The position numbers and the translations under genes are program-made. 64,000 nt of DNA from Arabidopsis thaliana. Its lineage: Eukaryota; Streptophyta; Magnoliopsida; Brassicales; Brassicaceae. This document shows, piece after piece, positions 1 to 10,033 of this stretch (the stretch's first letter is position 1; every line of letters starts with the position of its first letter). Below the pieces are notes generated by a model, which searched no databases, had not been told where the DNA came from, and saw nothing but the letters and a program-made list of their open reading frames with translations. The stretch is taken from the NCBI RefSeq assembly GCF_000001735.4, contig NC_003071.7, forward strand, positions 15,351,443 to 15,415,442, read 5' to 3'.

Positions 1-377
1 ACTAGTAAATGGCTAATTAGATATCTGCCCAATGAGAGAAACAATACGATTCACAAGAGTCACAATGATTTGAAACAGAGACCAAACACAATTAATTCAA
101 TGTACAGAATTACAAACAAAAATGTTGCAAAGTGAAGGGAAACAATAAGATCTAGTTATTGCCGAACACAAGCCATATCTCGTACCAGAAAATCACAATT
201 TGCAGACATTTCTGATCGGGAAATAAACAGATTTGAACCAAAAGAAGCTCATTTTAGCAAATTGGCATTTTCAACAGTAGCAATATTCACATGGATCATT
301 AGCAACAATGTAAACCTATGAACAGAGAAGCATGGAGAAGAGAGATATAGAGAAGAGATTGATTACTTGAGAACCAT
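1..377 (-). CDS. RPL24A: 60S ribosomal protein L24, first coding exon and part of intron 1 (partial)
   Basis: Reading the minus strand, ATG at 377-375 is followed by GTT CTC AA and then a GT donor (366-365, GTAATC). This encodes Met-Val-Leu-Lys with the Lys codon split by the intron. L24 proteins begin MVLK-TELC, and plant ribosomal protein genes often place an intron just after the start. Exon 1 coding is therefore 367-377. Positions 1-366 are intron 1, and exon 2 lies outside the window. Upstream (409-417 and 494-528) are a telo-box and two GGCCCA-type site II motifs, the usual promoter pair of ribosomal protein genes. The product would be a cytosolic large-subunit protein. Only four codons are visible, so the call rests on those codons, the promoter motifs and the remembered gene order. 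Confidence 0.65.
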
Positions 378-1324
378 GGCTCCGCCGCGCTATTACTCTT
401 TTCACTTGAAACCCTAAAAAATCTGTTTTCTAGAATTACGAATCTATTTAAGGCAGATGAATTCGCCTGAGCCCTAGTTTTGGAGGAGTTTAATGGGCCT
501 TTTAGCCGAAATTAAATGTCTTGGCCCATGAAAGAAATGTTTTAGTTAAAAACCCATTACACAAAGATTTGATGGCCTCTAATAAATAAAAAATGATAGT
601 TAGTACAGTCTTAATAGGACCAAATGTTGTTTGGCTTGGACTTCCATATCTCACATGCATCATTTTTTGTTTGTTTCGAATTTGACGTTTAACCACGAAC
701 AATATATCACAAAACTATACATAAATTCCAAGAAAAAAACTCACGGCTAAAATGGTATATGGACCAAGATGATCCGCGAATCATTCCATTGCAATCTCTC
801 TTATCATTGGTTGACAAAACTTTTGGAACCACAATACTTAAATGCTTATAAAATTTAATCACTCAAGTGGGAAGACGATGTTGTGGTTAGATTTGTCTGA
901 AGATGTCTTTTTCTTTAGTCAACTGTCTCAAAGTTGCCTTTGTTGTTCAACAATCTTAGCCAAGTCCAAATCAATTGCCCTCCTTCCTCCAATTAGAAAG
1001 ATTACCAAAACATGTTCTGTTTTCTTGTTGTAGTTACATTGAAGATGTGAATAGAAAAAGACTTCCATTTTTATTTTATCTATCGTCTCGCAAATAATAA
1101 TACAACGTTTGAATACAAGCAAAACACAATGACAACAATTTAGACAAACTCTATTTCTGAAGATGGTCAACTATGTATTGACCAAGAACAGAGCACAAAT
1201 GACTTGGACTGCAAGTAAAACAATCTAATTTTATAACTTCTCACAATAATGGTGTTGGACAACCGAAATTGTCCAGTAAATGAAAACAAAACACTTGAAA
1301 TTTTTGTTCAGATAGATGGTTGAT
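378..1324. other. Intergenic region between RPL24 and the TauE/SafE gene
   Basis: Apart from the ribosomal promoter motifs near its left end, I see no conserved coding frame. The short open frames here (around 502-702 and 842-1170) are AT-rich, overlap one another on both strands and resemble no family I know. The right end should hold the 3' UTR of the minus-strand gene that stops at 1325. Confidence 0.6.
405..530 (-). promoter_or_regulatory. Telo-box and site II elements upstream of RPL24
   Basis: AAACCCTAA (telo-box) lies at 409-417. TGGGCCT at 494-500 and GGCCCA at 523-528 are site II elements bound by TCP factors. A TATTTAAG stretch near 446-453 reads as a weak TATA on the minus strand. 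The telo-box plus site II combination is typical of plant translation-machinery genes transcribed in dividing cells. It supports a minus-strand ribosomal protein gene starting at 377. Confidence 0.6.
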
Positions 1325-3608
1325 TCATTGACTGCTGCAGAATCCTAAGAATCCCATGAATTCATGGTTATGTATCATCTTTATGCTCTTCTCTATCCCA
1401 ATCACTCCCATTGTGAGAGCACTTGCACAAATGACTCCTGAGAGAACGAAAACGATTATGGAAGCTCTTCTCAGGATCGCCACGAGCTTTCTTATAAAGG
1501 ATTGTCCCCAAAAACCGGCAAGAATCGATACCGAAATCAAGTACATTGCTGTCAATGAAACAAAGGTCAATCATCAGTTTCCTTTTTATTCTGCTACGAC
1601 TTCTAAATGTATCTCATGTTGTGTGTTAGAGATCTTACCGTATGGTATTGGGAATCTCTTGAGGAGATAGAACTCGACTACGGATAAGGACGAAGAAAAC
1701 ATCATCACAAAGGTAGCTGTTGCGCTAGCAACCTGTGTTTTAACCGTTAGATAAAAATGAAAGACACAAGATGAATGATTATGGGTTTTACAATCATATA
1801 TACTGATAAGATGGTGTGTTTACCTGTGGGATGACTCCAATCTCAAGAAGCAAAGGCCCGAGAACAAATCCACCACCGGATCCAAGGAGACCACCTACGA
1901 TACCTCCAATGAGACCACAGAGACCACAGAAGATTAGACTCAGAGGAGTCCACTCAATCGTAGCTTCACAGATACATTCAGTGTTGCCACTGTTTAACCT
2001 CTTTTTGTTCGCTGTATACAATTTGCTTGCTTCAAACCCAAACACCGCTAAAGCAACTGGGAACTACAAAGGGAAAATTGTTCCGAATGACTTGATTTAG
2101 CGAGAGCACAAAACATAATCAAAGGTTATCTGCGACATATATATGTTACCTGTACGATGAATAGTATCCAATATATTGTGCTGCAGACCTTTATTTCGTT
2201 CTGTATAAACCCACGAGTTCCATTGATGAGAGCTCAACATAAAGATTATTGAGAATGCTTAGACGAAGAAGAAGATTACTTGCCTTGACAATTTGAATGA
2301 GCAAGAAAGTCAACCACACAGTTACTAGAATTAGAAGCCCTTTCCATTTGAGGTTGGAGCGTATTATTTCCTGTAAGTTTTTAAATCTTTATGCAAGTCT
2401 GAAGAGCCAATAAGTTAAGAAAATCATCTTGCATACACTCTTACCAGCTCTGATTTTTCTTCTCTCGGGTAAAGCGGCTCATACTCTGTATCGATTAAAA
2501 CTGAACAAGAGAATCAACAATGTGGTCAGTTTAAGATCAAGAAACATGACTAAAGGAATCAAAAGTATGAAGCTTTACACACGTTCTCCCCGGGAATTAA
2601 CCATATTAGCTCGTTGCTGCGCCATTTCGTTCTGTTTAAGAAAAGCCACATAAAACATTCAGTATCACACTCACACAACATAAAAGCCACAACTTATGAT
2701 GGAAGATAAAACTAACCTTTAACAATGTCTCTTCCTTCCACATCTCAATGCCTTTAAAAAAAGATCTCGAAGAAGTACCGACGAAAAGAATGATGATGAG
2801 GACAGTAATGAGCCAATAAGGGAACACAACACTGAGAGAAACACCAACAGTGATACCGAGAAGAAGCATTGGTTGAAAGAGAAGAGCAAGATCATAATCT
2901 AAGATTGGTACTTCTTTTGTCGGATGACGAACTCGTACATTGTACCAAACTGATGATGCTGATGCTCCCATTATCATACCTTTCACCACCAAACAACATA
3001 CCAAATTAACTCAAGCATTCTCTCATGAAAGATCTATACAATGATTGATGAATTCATTACATTTTGATATTGCAGCTGCGGATTTTGTATCGAACCCGAG
3101 TATAAGAGTGAGCATAGGAACAAAAATCCCACCACCTCCAACACCACCAACAGTCCCACAAGCTGATCCTAGAAACGCTATCACTGTAGCCAACACAAGT
3201 TTCCAGCTAAACTTCAAATCCTACTTACACAATTTCATACAAAACAAACAAAAGTCAAATTCCACTTTTAAAAGATTCTTCCAAGCTTTTGGGTAAAAGG
3301 TGTATTTTTAATTAATGTTGTTACGTAAGCAAAATATATTATAACATAAATCAAATTAAAAAACAATCAAAGACTAATTGAAAAGGACTCAAGTTAATGA
3401 ATAATGACGATGGAATATTCAGAAGAAGAAAGGAAGAATCTTTTTAATTTACCGGCCAAATTTTTTCGGTGGCAGAGAGAGAAGAGAGATGATGATGAAT
3501 AGGGTTTGTTGTGTCTCCGACGTAAGAAACAGAGAAGACGGCGACGGAGAAAGCCACGAGAAGGTAGAGGATAAATCCTCCGGTGCCTTTTCCATTCCAC
3601 AATCCCAT
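1325..3608 (-). CDS. TauE/SafE family membrane protein (sulfite exporter family)
   Basis: Ten coding exons on the minus strand: 3608-3453, 3220-3061, 2979-2717, 2631-2583, 2500-2445, 2370-2284, 2200-2150, 2063-1824, 1732-1639, 1548-1325. They total 1380 nt, 459 aa. The start MGLWNGKG leads into a hydrophobic signal/anchor. The first half holds the glycine-rich TauE/SafE signature ([18 protein letters not shown]). The second half holds its repeat ([25 protein letters not shown]), with several membrane segments between. A charged cytosolic loop of about 50 residues ([15 protein letters not shown]) separates the halves. Bacterial members export organosulfur anions; the plant substrate is not known from the sequence. 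The intron after codon IVK has a GC donor (AAG|GCAAGT). Upstream is a G-box ACACGTGGC at 3841. It matches my memory of At2g36630. Confidence 0.92.
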
Positions 3609-5576
3609 TCTTCTAATACAAAACCCTAATTGGGGAAGCTTTGTTTTCTTAAAACGCCAATAAAAATGAAGGAAAGATATGAATTTTTGGATGTATCTCT
3701 CTGGTGGTGAAGCAGAGAGAAACGTCTTATAAAAGCAGAGTCGGAGAGGTGACGACGGGAGATAGATAGAGGAGGGAGGGATTTAATCAACTGTTCTCTG
3801 GTGTATATTATTACGATATACTTTCATTTGTCATAAGTTTACACGTGGCATGATTGTTTGGGTTTGGAGAATTCGTTTTTGATTCTTATTTAAAATTCTG
3901 AGGCTGTAATCTGGTCTTGTTCTATAACCCATTCCATAAGTTAAATGCAAATAAAAGGAAATACGTTTCAAAATCAAAGTTTTTTTTTTATTATTTTTTT
4001 TTATTTTTGTGTATTATGAATAAGGAGGACAAACAATCAATTAAGATAGAATAAAATTCTTTTATAATCAAAGTTGGAACTAATCATGACTAGCGATTAC
4101 AAAAACTGTTATGTAAATAGAAGCGTATAGACTGTGTAAGCCATATAATTGTCGTATCATATACGTTGAAAATACAAATGGTTGGAGAAAGACAATTTGT
4201 ATATCATGTTCTTTAGTCTTTACATTTGGTATAGTTTGACGAAAGCCTTTATTAGTAGAGTGGTTCTACCTCTCGGCTATCATCCAGTCACTTTGTCTCT
4301 GGATTCGACGTATCCTTTGTAGAGTTCTTGTCGCGTCCCTTGCAGAGCTAAAATAAGGGTCACAAGTGGACCAGACAACAACAAAATGATCTTATAGTTC
4401 CAATAAAACCTTGTAAGTATATGTCAATTTTATAAAAGAAATATCACCGTCACTAGGGACGTACCATACAAATTTTACTAAGCCCCACCACACAAATTTC
4501 ACAACCCCTTAGCTTTTCTATGAAATTTTAATCAAAGTAGTACAATTGCCAAATCTTTGTTCCAAATCACTTGTGTTTGTGAAAATATAATCAATGTTTA
4601 AATCTAGTAAAATATCCCAAATACTAATTGATATAAAAAAAAAATCTATTAACTTCCCTGGCTTGATATAAACTCATGTTGTTTTGTGATTTCCTAACAT
4701 TATATAATGCCAAATGTTTATAACTGAATTAGACATTTGAAAGTTGCAAAAATTAAGATGGCCGGCGTATATGCAAGAACAAAAGTAAACTCATATGTTT
4801 TGGGATTTCATAACGTACGTTATTTAATGTCAAACGTGTAAAATTGAACTAGAACTTAGTAAGTTGCAAAACTAATGATGGCATATAGACAAGAAGCAAA
4901 CAAGCCCGATGTCAGTGATTGGAAGGATTTGATCCACAAGAATATGCAAAAGGAGAGGCTAATCGAACGCATGTGGTGGTTGGTCTCGTCCATGAACAAG
5001 ACGTCCTTTATTATTGTTTCCAATGCGTCTTCTTATATATGTAACGCCAATAATAATATGTCCCCCAACAAATCCGTGATTGTAATTCGTTGGAGCCAAA
5101 AGAATATCTCACATCGACGATATCAAATCACAAAATTTACGTTAGCATTTTTGGACTTCCAGAAATACAACGCACCGACAACTATTCCTGTGGACAACAA
5201 AAAAATACACATCAAATATTTTTCCTAGCACACTGCTATACCAAAACAAGCTTGTATAATATTTGGAATTTTGGATACCAAAAATAAACACTCCAAATTA
5301 TCAAAAAAAAAAAAAAGTTAATATATGTTTGTTTTATGGTCAGTTCAAACTTATGGGAACCATTGGTAACTGAGTTTACTCGAGTGATTTAGCATAGTAA
5401 CCAATCCTCTTAACTGAAGAAAGCTTTCCTATTCCAAAACAAGAATACAAACATAGAAACTATCAGAAAACGTTATCTGCTATAACAGACGTATCCAAAA
5501 CAAAAGGCCCAAAAAACAACAGAGATATTCATCCAGAACAAAAGGCCCAAAAAACATTGTCATTTTTCTAGTATTC
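3609..5576. other. Intergenic region with G-box and a degenerate tandem duplication
   Basis: The left end is the promoter of the TauE/SafE gene, with the G-box/ABRE-like ACACGTGGCA at 3841-3850. The middle is AT-rich. A diverged tandem repeat of about 117-120 bp covers 4671-4787 and 4788-4905. An open frame at 4875-5228 starts inside the second repeat unit, has no recognisable domain, and I do not count it as a gene. The right end is the 3' flank of the LEA gene. Confidence 0.6.
4671..4905. repeat. Diverged two-copy tandem repeat, unit about 117-120 bp
   Basis: Unit 1 begins AACTCATGTTGTTTTGTGAT at 4671. Unit 2 begins AACTCATATGTTTTGGGATT at 4788. Matching landmarks follow in the same order: AATGCCAAA/AATGTCAAA, AACTGAATTAGA/AATTGAACTAGA, AAGTTGCAAAA (4741 and 4861), and GATGGC with ATATGCAAGAA/ATATAGACAAGAA. 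No terminal inverted repeat was seen, so this looks like an old local duplication. Confidence 0.7.
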
Positions 5577-7110
5577 TCACAGCTTTCCCTTATCTTTCCG
5601 AGCATCATCATCCATCCGTCCAACGTCGTTGAATGTTTGACCGGTCATTTGATCCGACGCCTTCAGTGAAGTCGCCACCTTACCCGGCTTTGAATCCTCG
5701 ACCTTGACTTCAACCACAGTCCTACCCGTCCCTCCATGCTCACGTGCCGCGCGTGTTTCCTCCACAATGTCTGATGGCATTGTCAGTTTGCTCTTTATTG
5801 CTTCCGTTACATTCCCTAATGCACCAAAAATAGTCCCTTTCGCTTCATTTCCCCTGCATGATTTAATCACATCAAAAAACAAAACAAAGAGTTTCACAGT
5901 CACCTTTAAACTTGAAGAACATGACAAGATATAACTGGCATTTCATCATTTACCTCACGGCAGCAGAATCTTTGGTCTCTTCGGCTTTTTGAGCTCCCGA
6001 CTCAGTACTCTCCCTAGTCTTTTGAGATGCCTCTTGGGCTTTTGCTCCAGCTTCTTCTTTGAGCTCTTTACCTTCCAATCTCATTTCCTCCATCTTTTGT
6101 CTTGTTACTTCTCCAGCTTTCTCCATGTTTTCCTATGTTATCAAAACATCACATTATATCAAACCATTTGACATATGTAATCTTCATTTACATGGAAACA
6201 AAGTTCCAAGAAATTATACCTTGGCAGTATCTTTGGTCTCCACAGCTTTTCCTTTGGCCTCCTCTGTCTTCCCCGACAAGAAACCCATAGCTCTCTTCGC
6301 TGTCTCAACGGCACTATCCTTCAGCTCTCCTAGCTTACTCACCGTAACATCTTTCCCCTCCGTCGCCTTCTCCACCGTATAGTCCTTATACTCTCCAGTC
6401 TTCTCAGCTGTCTTATCCTTTGCTTCAATAGCCTTCTCCGCTGTGTAATCCCTAGCTTCCACGGCCTTGTCCACCGTGTAATCCTTATACTCACCAACCT
6501 TCTCAGCCGTCTTGTCCTTAGCCTCTTTAGCCTTATCCGCCGTATAATTCGCAGTCTCCTTCGCCTTCTCCGCTGTCTTATCTTTAGCTTCTACTGCCTT
6601 ATCCACCGCATAGTCTTTGTACTCACCAATCTTCTCCGCCGTCTTATCCTTTGCTTCCACCGCCTTATCCGCAGTATAATTAGCAGTCTCCTTCGCCTTC
6701 TCTGCAGTTGTGTCCTTAGCCTCTTTAGCTTTATCAACCGTATAGTCTTTATACTCACCCACCTTCTCCGCAGTATAATCAGCGGTTTCCTTAGCTTTCT
6801 CGACGGTTGCGTCCTTTGCTCCAACCGCTTTCTCTGAAGCTATCTGAGCTCCTTCTTTGGTAGACTCAGCCGCTTCGTGGGTTTTTCCAACTACAGCGTC
6901 TCTCGCATGCTCATACGTTCCTTGGACAGCCCTGAACACTGATCCTATCACACCGGGCCTATCTTGCTCCGGTGGATGTTCAGTTGTTCTCTCCGTCACC
7001 TTATACATTGTGACATCAGCACCACCGGATTTGTTAATGTCATGCAAGTCCTCAGCCGCTAGCCTCGCCGCAACCTCGGCTCTCTCCGCCTTTTGTTTGT
7101 CTGACGCCAT
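5577..7110 (-). CDS. ECP63: Group 3 LEA protein, embryonic cell protein 63
   Basis: Three minus-strand exons: 7110-6220, 6132-5954, 5853-5577, totalling 1347 nt, 448 aa. The protein is hydrophilic and rich in Lys, Glu, Ala and Thr. Residues about 90-280 consist of imperfect 11-residue repeats of the TAEKAKE / [18 protein letters not shown] type. This is the LEA_4 (D-7/D-29, group 3) signature: disordered in water and amphipathic-helical on drying. The family protects membranes and proteins during seed desiccation. The C-terminal exon ([36 protein letters not shown]) is less repetitive and contains the conserved GQTFNDVG stretch. A TATA box and a dense ABRE/RY cluster lie upstream (7213-7342), fitting embryo expression. 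I recall this gene as At2g36640. Confidence 0.95.
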
Positions 7111-7212
7111 TGCTTTTTTCTCGATTGCTTGAAAATTGATGAAAAACCGCTTTAGAACTTTACGATTTTAGAATTCTTTAACTTGTGCTATCAGTTGAGC
7201 TGCTTTTGTTAC

Positions 7213-7342
7213 TTCTTATAGTAATGCTCTGTTTCTGTTGAGACGCTACGTGGTAGATAGAGGGACGCAACAGCTGCCACGTACAATTTACTTAGCTTTA
7301 TCTTCTACGGACGTGGTATGACACGTGGACTTTTCATGCATG
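7213..7342 (-). promoter_or_regulatory. Seed promoter of ECP63: TATA, ACGT-core elements, RY repeat
   Basis: Reading toward the minus-strand gene, a TATAAGAA box lies at 7220-7213, about 105 bp before the ATG. Upstream are four ACGT-core motifs: ACGTGG at 7248-7253, CCACGT at 7277-7282, ACGTGG at 7311-7316, and a G-box/ABRE ACACGTGG at 7321-7328. A perfect RY element CATGCATG lies at 7335-7342, only 6 bp beyond the G-box. ABRE plus RY is the combination used by ABI5-type bZIP and ABI3/LEC2/FUS3 B3 factors in maturing seeds. Confidence 0.75.
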
Positions 7343-8551
7343 GATCATGATTCTTGAGTGTTCATGGCATGACTTAAGAGCTAAGACATAAGCAAGCAAG
7401 CATCGATGGTCGGTCGTATCAAATCTTTTGATATCATAATTTGTGTTGGTCGAGGAAAATGTTAGGTGAAGATCACATTCGCCATTTCAAACTTACTGAG
7501 GCACATAACTTGGAAACAAGCAATTTAGAGATATGAAAGATTACTTAGTTATTGCCACACAGTTTATTGGAAGTTATTGCCTCAACATCAAAAACTTGGA
7601 AACAAGCATTTTAGAAAAATAAGGACGCAAGTTAATCATTGGATAGAGCCGTTTATTGATCAAGTCGGTTATCAATATAATTTTGAGTTTTTGACGGTTC
7701 TTGGGAGGGTATACAAAAAAGTTCATTGCAATAGTTTGGATTTATTTCCAAATTTTCTCTAATTTGCCAGCTAATTCAGGTTAGCACATGAGTCTATTGT
7801 CTTAACCGAATAGACAACTCTCTTTTTTGTTAAACATCTCTATTAGTCACCTTAACTTTTTTTTTTTATCAAAAATAAATAAATCACGTTAATCATGTTC
7901 TCACATAGATTACTTTTATACTTAATTAGGTACGTCCTTTTTTTATTATTTCTCCGACAACTTTGTTGACGCGCATTTGATGCCGAATCATCCAAATCGG
8001 TCACGTTTTCTACATGATTTGTCGTAAATATGATATACACTAACGTGAGTACCTTAAGATCTCAAGTATATAGTTAAGATCAGATCAAATCAGAAACACT
8101 TAGTTTGAGTTTCGATTTGATCAACCATATAACAATATATGGAACTTCTAGCTAGCATCATGGCTTTCATAATGTGTAGGTACGTGTGAGTATGAGTACA
8201 CACGTACGTATGTCGTGTAAGTGGAGAATCCGATGCCCAAACGAGTAAGCAAGCAAAAGCAATGGTCAAAAAGCAACCGATCTCAATTAATTATCTTATT
8301 GTAAAAACTCAATAAAAAGTTAAGGGAAAAGAATAATCTTACAAGACATGTATCCTCCACAACAAAAAGAGGACTGTATAAAACTATTTTTTTCATGAGA
8401 CCAATGATTCGTATAAACCATTTAAATTTGATCAAACCCTCACAAGATTGATCAATCAATTCTCGAGTCTCTGTTTCGGTCACATAACCGAAAGGAAACT
8501 TTTTTAGTCAGAAAGAAAGATTTTTGGAGTTGAAAGCAACATAAGAGATTA
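7343..8551. other. Intergenic, divergent promoter region
   Basis: AT-rich DNA between the divergent LEA (minus) and CHUP1-like (plus) genes. I see no coding frame longer than about 65 codons that resembles a protein. A near-duplicated phrase CTTGGAAACAAGCA(A/T)TTTAGA occurs at about 7509 and 7594. Confidence 0.5.
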
Positions 8552-9752
8552 ATGGATGGTTCAGCTGGTCCAAGAGATGGAGGAGCTATGAAGCCGGTGA
8601 TTTTGAGAGTTTGTGTTGCTATTGTATTATCAGCAACTGGTTTGATTTTGGCTAGGTTTGTGTCTCGGAATGAAGATAACGAGGTAACTTCTTCTACAAG
8701 TAATCCAGAGTCTTCTTCATCACCTAGCAGAGAAAACGACGAGGAAGAAGAAGCAGAGAGTCCGAATCAGCAGAAGCAAGAGATTCTCAGCTTAAAATCC
8801 AGATTCGAGGAGCTTCAAAGGAAGGAATACGAGATGGAGTTGCATTTCGAGCGGTTTTGTAACTTGAAAGATCAAGAAGTCATGCTTATTGAGCATAAAA
8901 GCATATTGAGTCTTGAGAAAGCTCAATTAGATTTCTTCCGTAAAGAAGTTTTAGCGATGGAGGAAGAACACAAGAGGGGTCAAGCTTTGGTGATTGTGTA
9001 TCTCAAACTTGTGGGAGAAATCCAAGAGTTGAGATCAGAGAATGGGTTGCTTGAGGGGAAAGCAAAGAAGCTTAGAAGAAAATCAAAGCAGTTATACCGT
9101 GTTGTCAACGAGAGCAGGAAGATTATTGGCGTGGAAAAAGAGTTCTTGAAGTGTGTTGATGAATTGGAGACGAAGAATAACATTGTGAAGGAACTTGAAG
9201 GTAAAGTCAAAGACATGGAAGCTTACGTTGATGTGTTGCAAGAGGAAAAGGAAGAATTATTCATGAAGTCGTCAAATTCAACATCAGAGGTTAGTATTGA
9301 ATAATGAGATTCTAGATTTAATGATTCAGTTTCTTTTATGTTGATTGCCATTTTTTTGTTTTGAGAAGATGGTGAGTGTAGAAGATTATAGAAGGATAGT
9401 AGAAGAGTACGAGGAATTAAAGAAGGATTATGCGAATGGAGTGAAGGAAGTGATTAACCTGAGATGGAGCAATGCTTGTTTGAGACACGAGGTGATGAGA
9501 AATGGAACCAACTTTGGGGAAATCGTGTTTTCTCCAAATGGAAACTTGCATGAGCTGGGTTTGGAGGATGATCAAGTGGATAATGCTCTGGCATTGATGA
9601 GAGTAGCTAATGAGCAACATGAAGAGAATCATCATCAGCATGAATCTTCGAGGAGGAAGAGATTGATGAAGAAGTTGAAGAAATGGGTTGAAGGAAATGA
9701 GAAAGGAAAATCAAAAGCAGAAGAAGCAGAAGAAGCGGAAGGCACTATTTGA
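8552..9752 (+). CDS. CHUP1-like coiled-coil protein
   Basis: Two exons, 8552-9289 and 9369-9752, give 373 aa. A hydrophobic N-terminal segment (residues about 13-35, VILRVCVAIVLSATGLILARF) should be a membrane anchor. An acidic Ser/Glu stretch follows, then long coiled coil to about residue 245. The C-terminal exon has EVINLRWSNACLRHEV, matching the VEELVYLRWVNACLRYEL block of CHLOROPLAST UNUSUAL POSITIONING 1. The phrase CNLKDQE also resembles the YGLKEQE block of CHUP1. It lacks the actin- and profilin-binding middle of CHUP1, so a role in organelle positioning is only inferred. The 79-bp intron has two possible in-phase acceptors, after 9365 or 9368, which differ by one Lys codon. It converges with PAB7. 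I recall it as At2g36650. Confidence 0.85.
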
Positions 9753-10033
9753 CAGTGGAACCTGAAGAAGAACGAACATTTCATTCAAGAAGGTCTTGTT
9801 CTAGTGTGTAATAGCATTGCTTTACAAAAGAAGCATGTTCATGAATTATTCATCATTTCTCCACAACTAACATAGTCATTGAAATCATTTCTGAAACTGT
9901 ATTTCACACGAAAATAAAACCAAACTAGAATAGCAATCCAAGAACTGAAACCAAAAAAAGAAAAAGAGAATCCCACAAGAGTTTATGTTGCAAGTAGCAA
10001 CCGAGGTAACTAGTTTGTTTTCCACTTTGTTCT

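Noticed and set aside
1356-1670. 104-codon plus-strand frame
   Set aside because: Antisense to the last exons of the TauE/SafE gene.
6591-6824. 77-codon Arg-rich frame inside the LEA gene
   Set aside because: Out-of-frame shadow of the repetitive ECP63 coding sequence.
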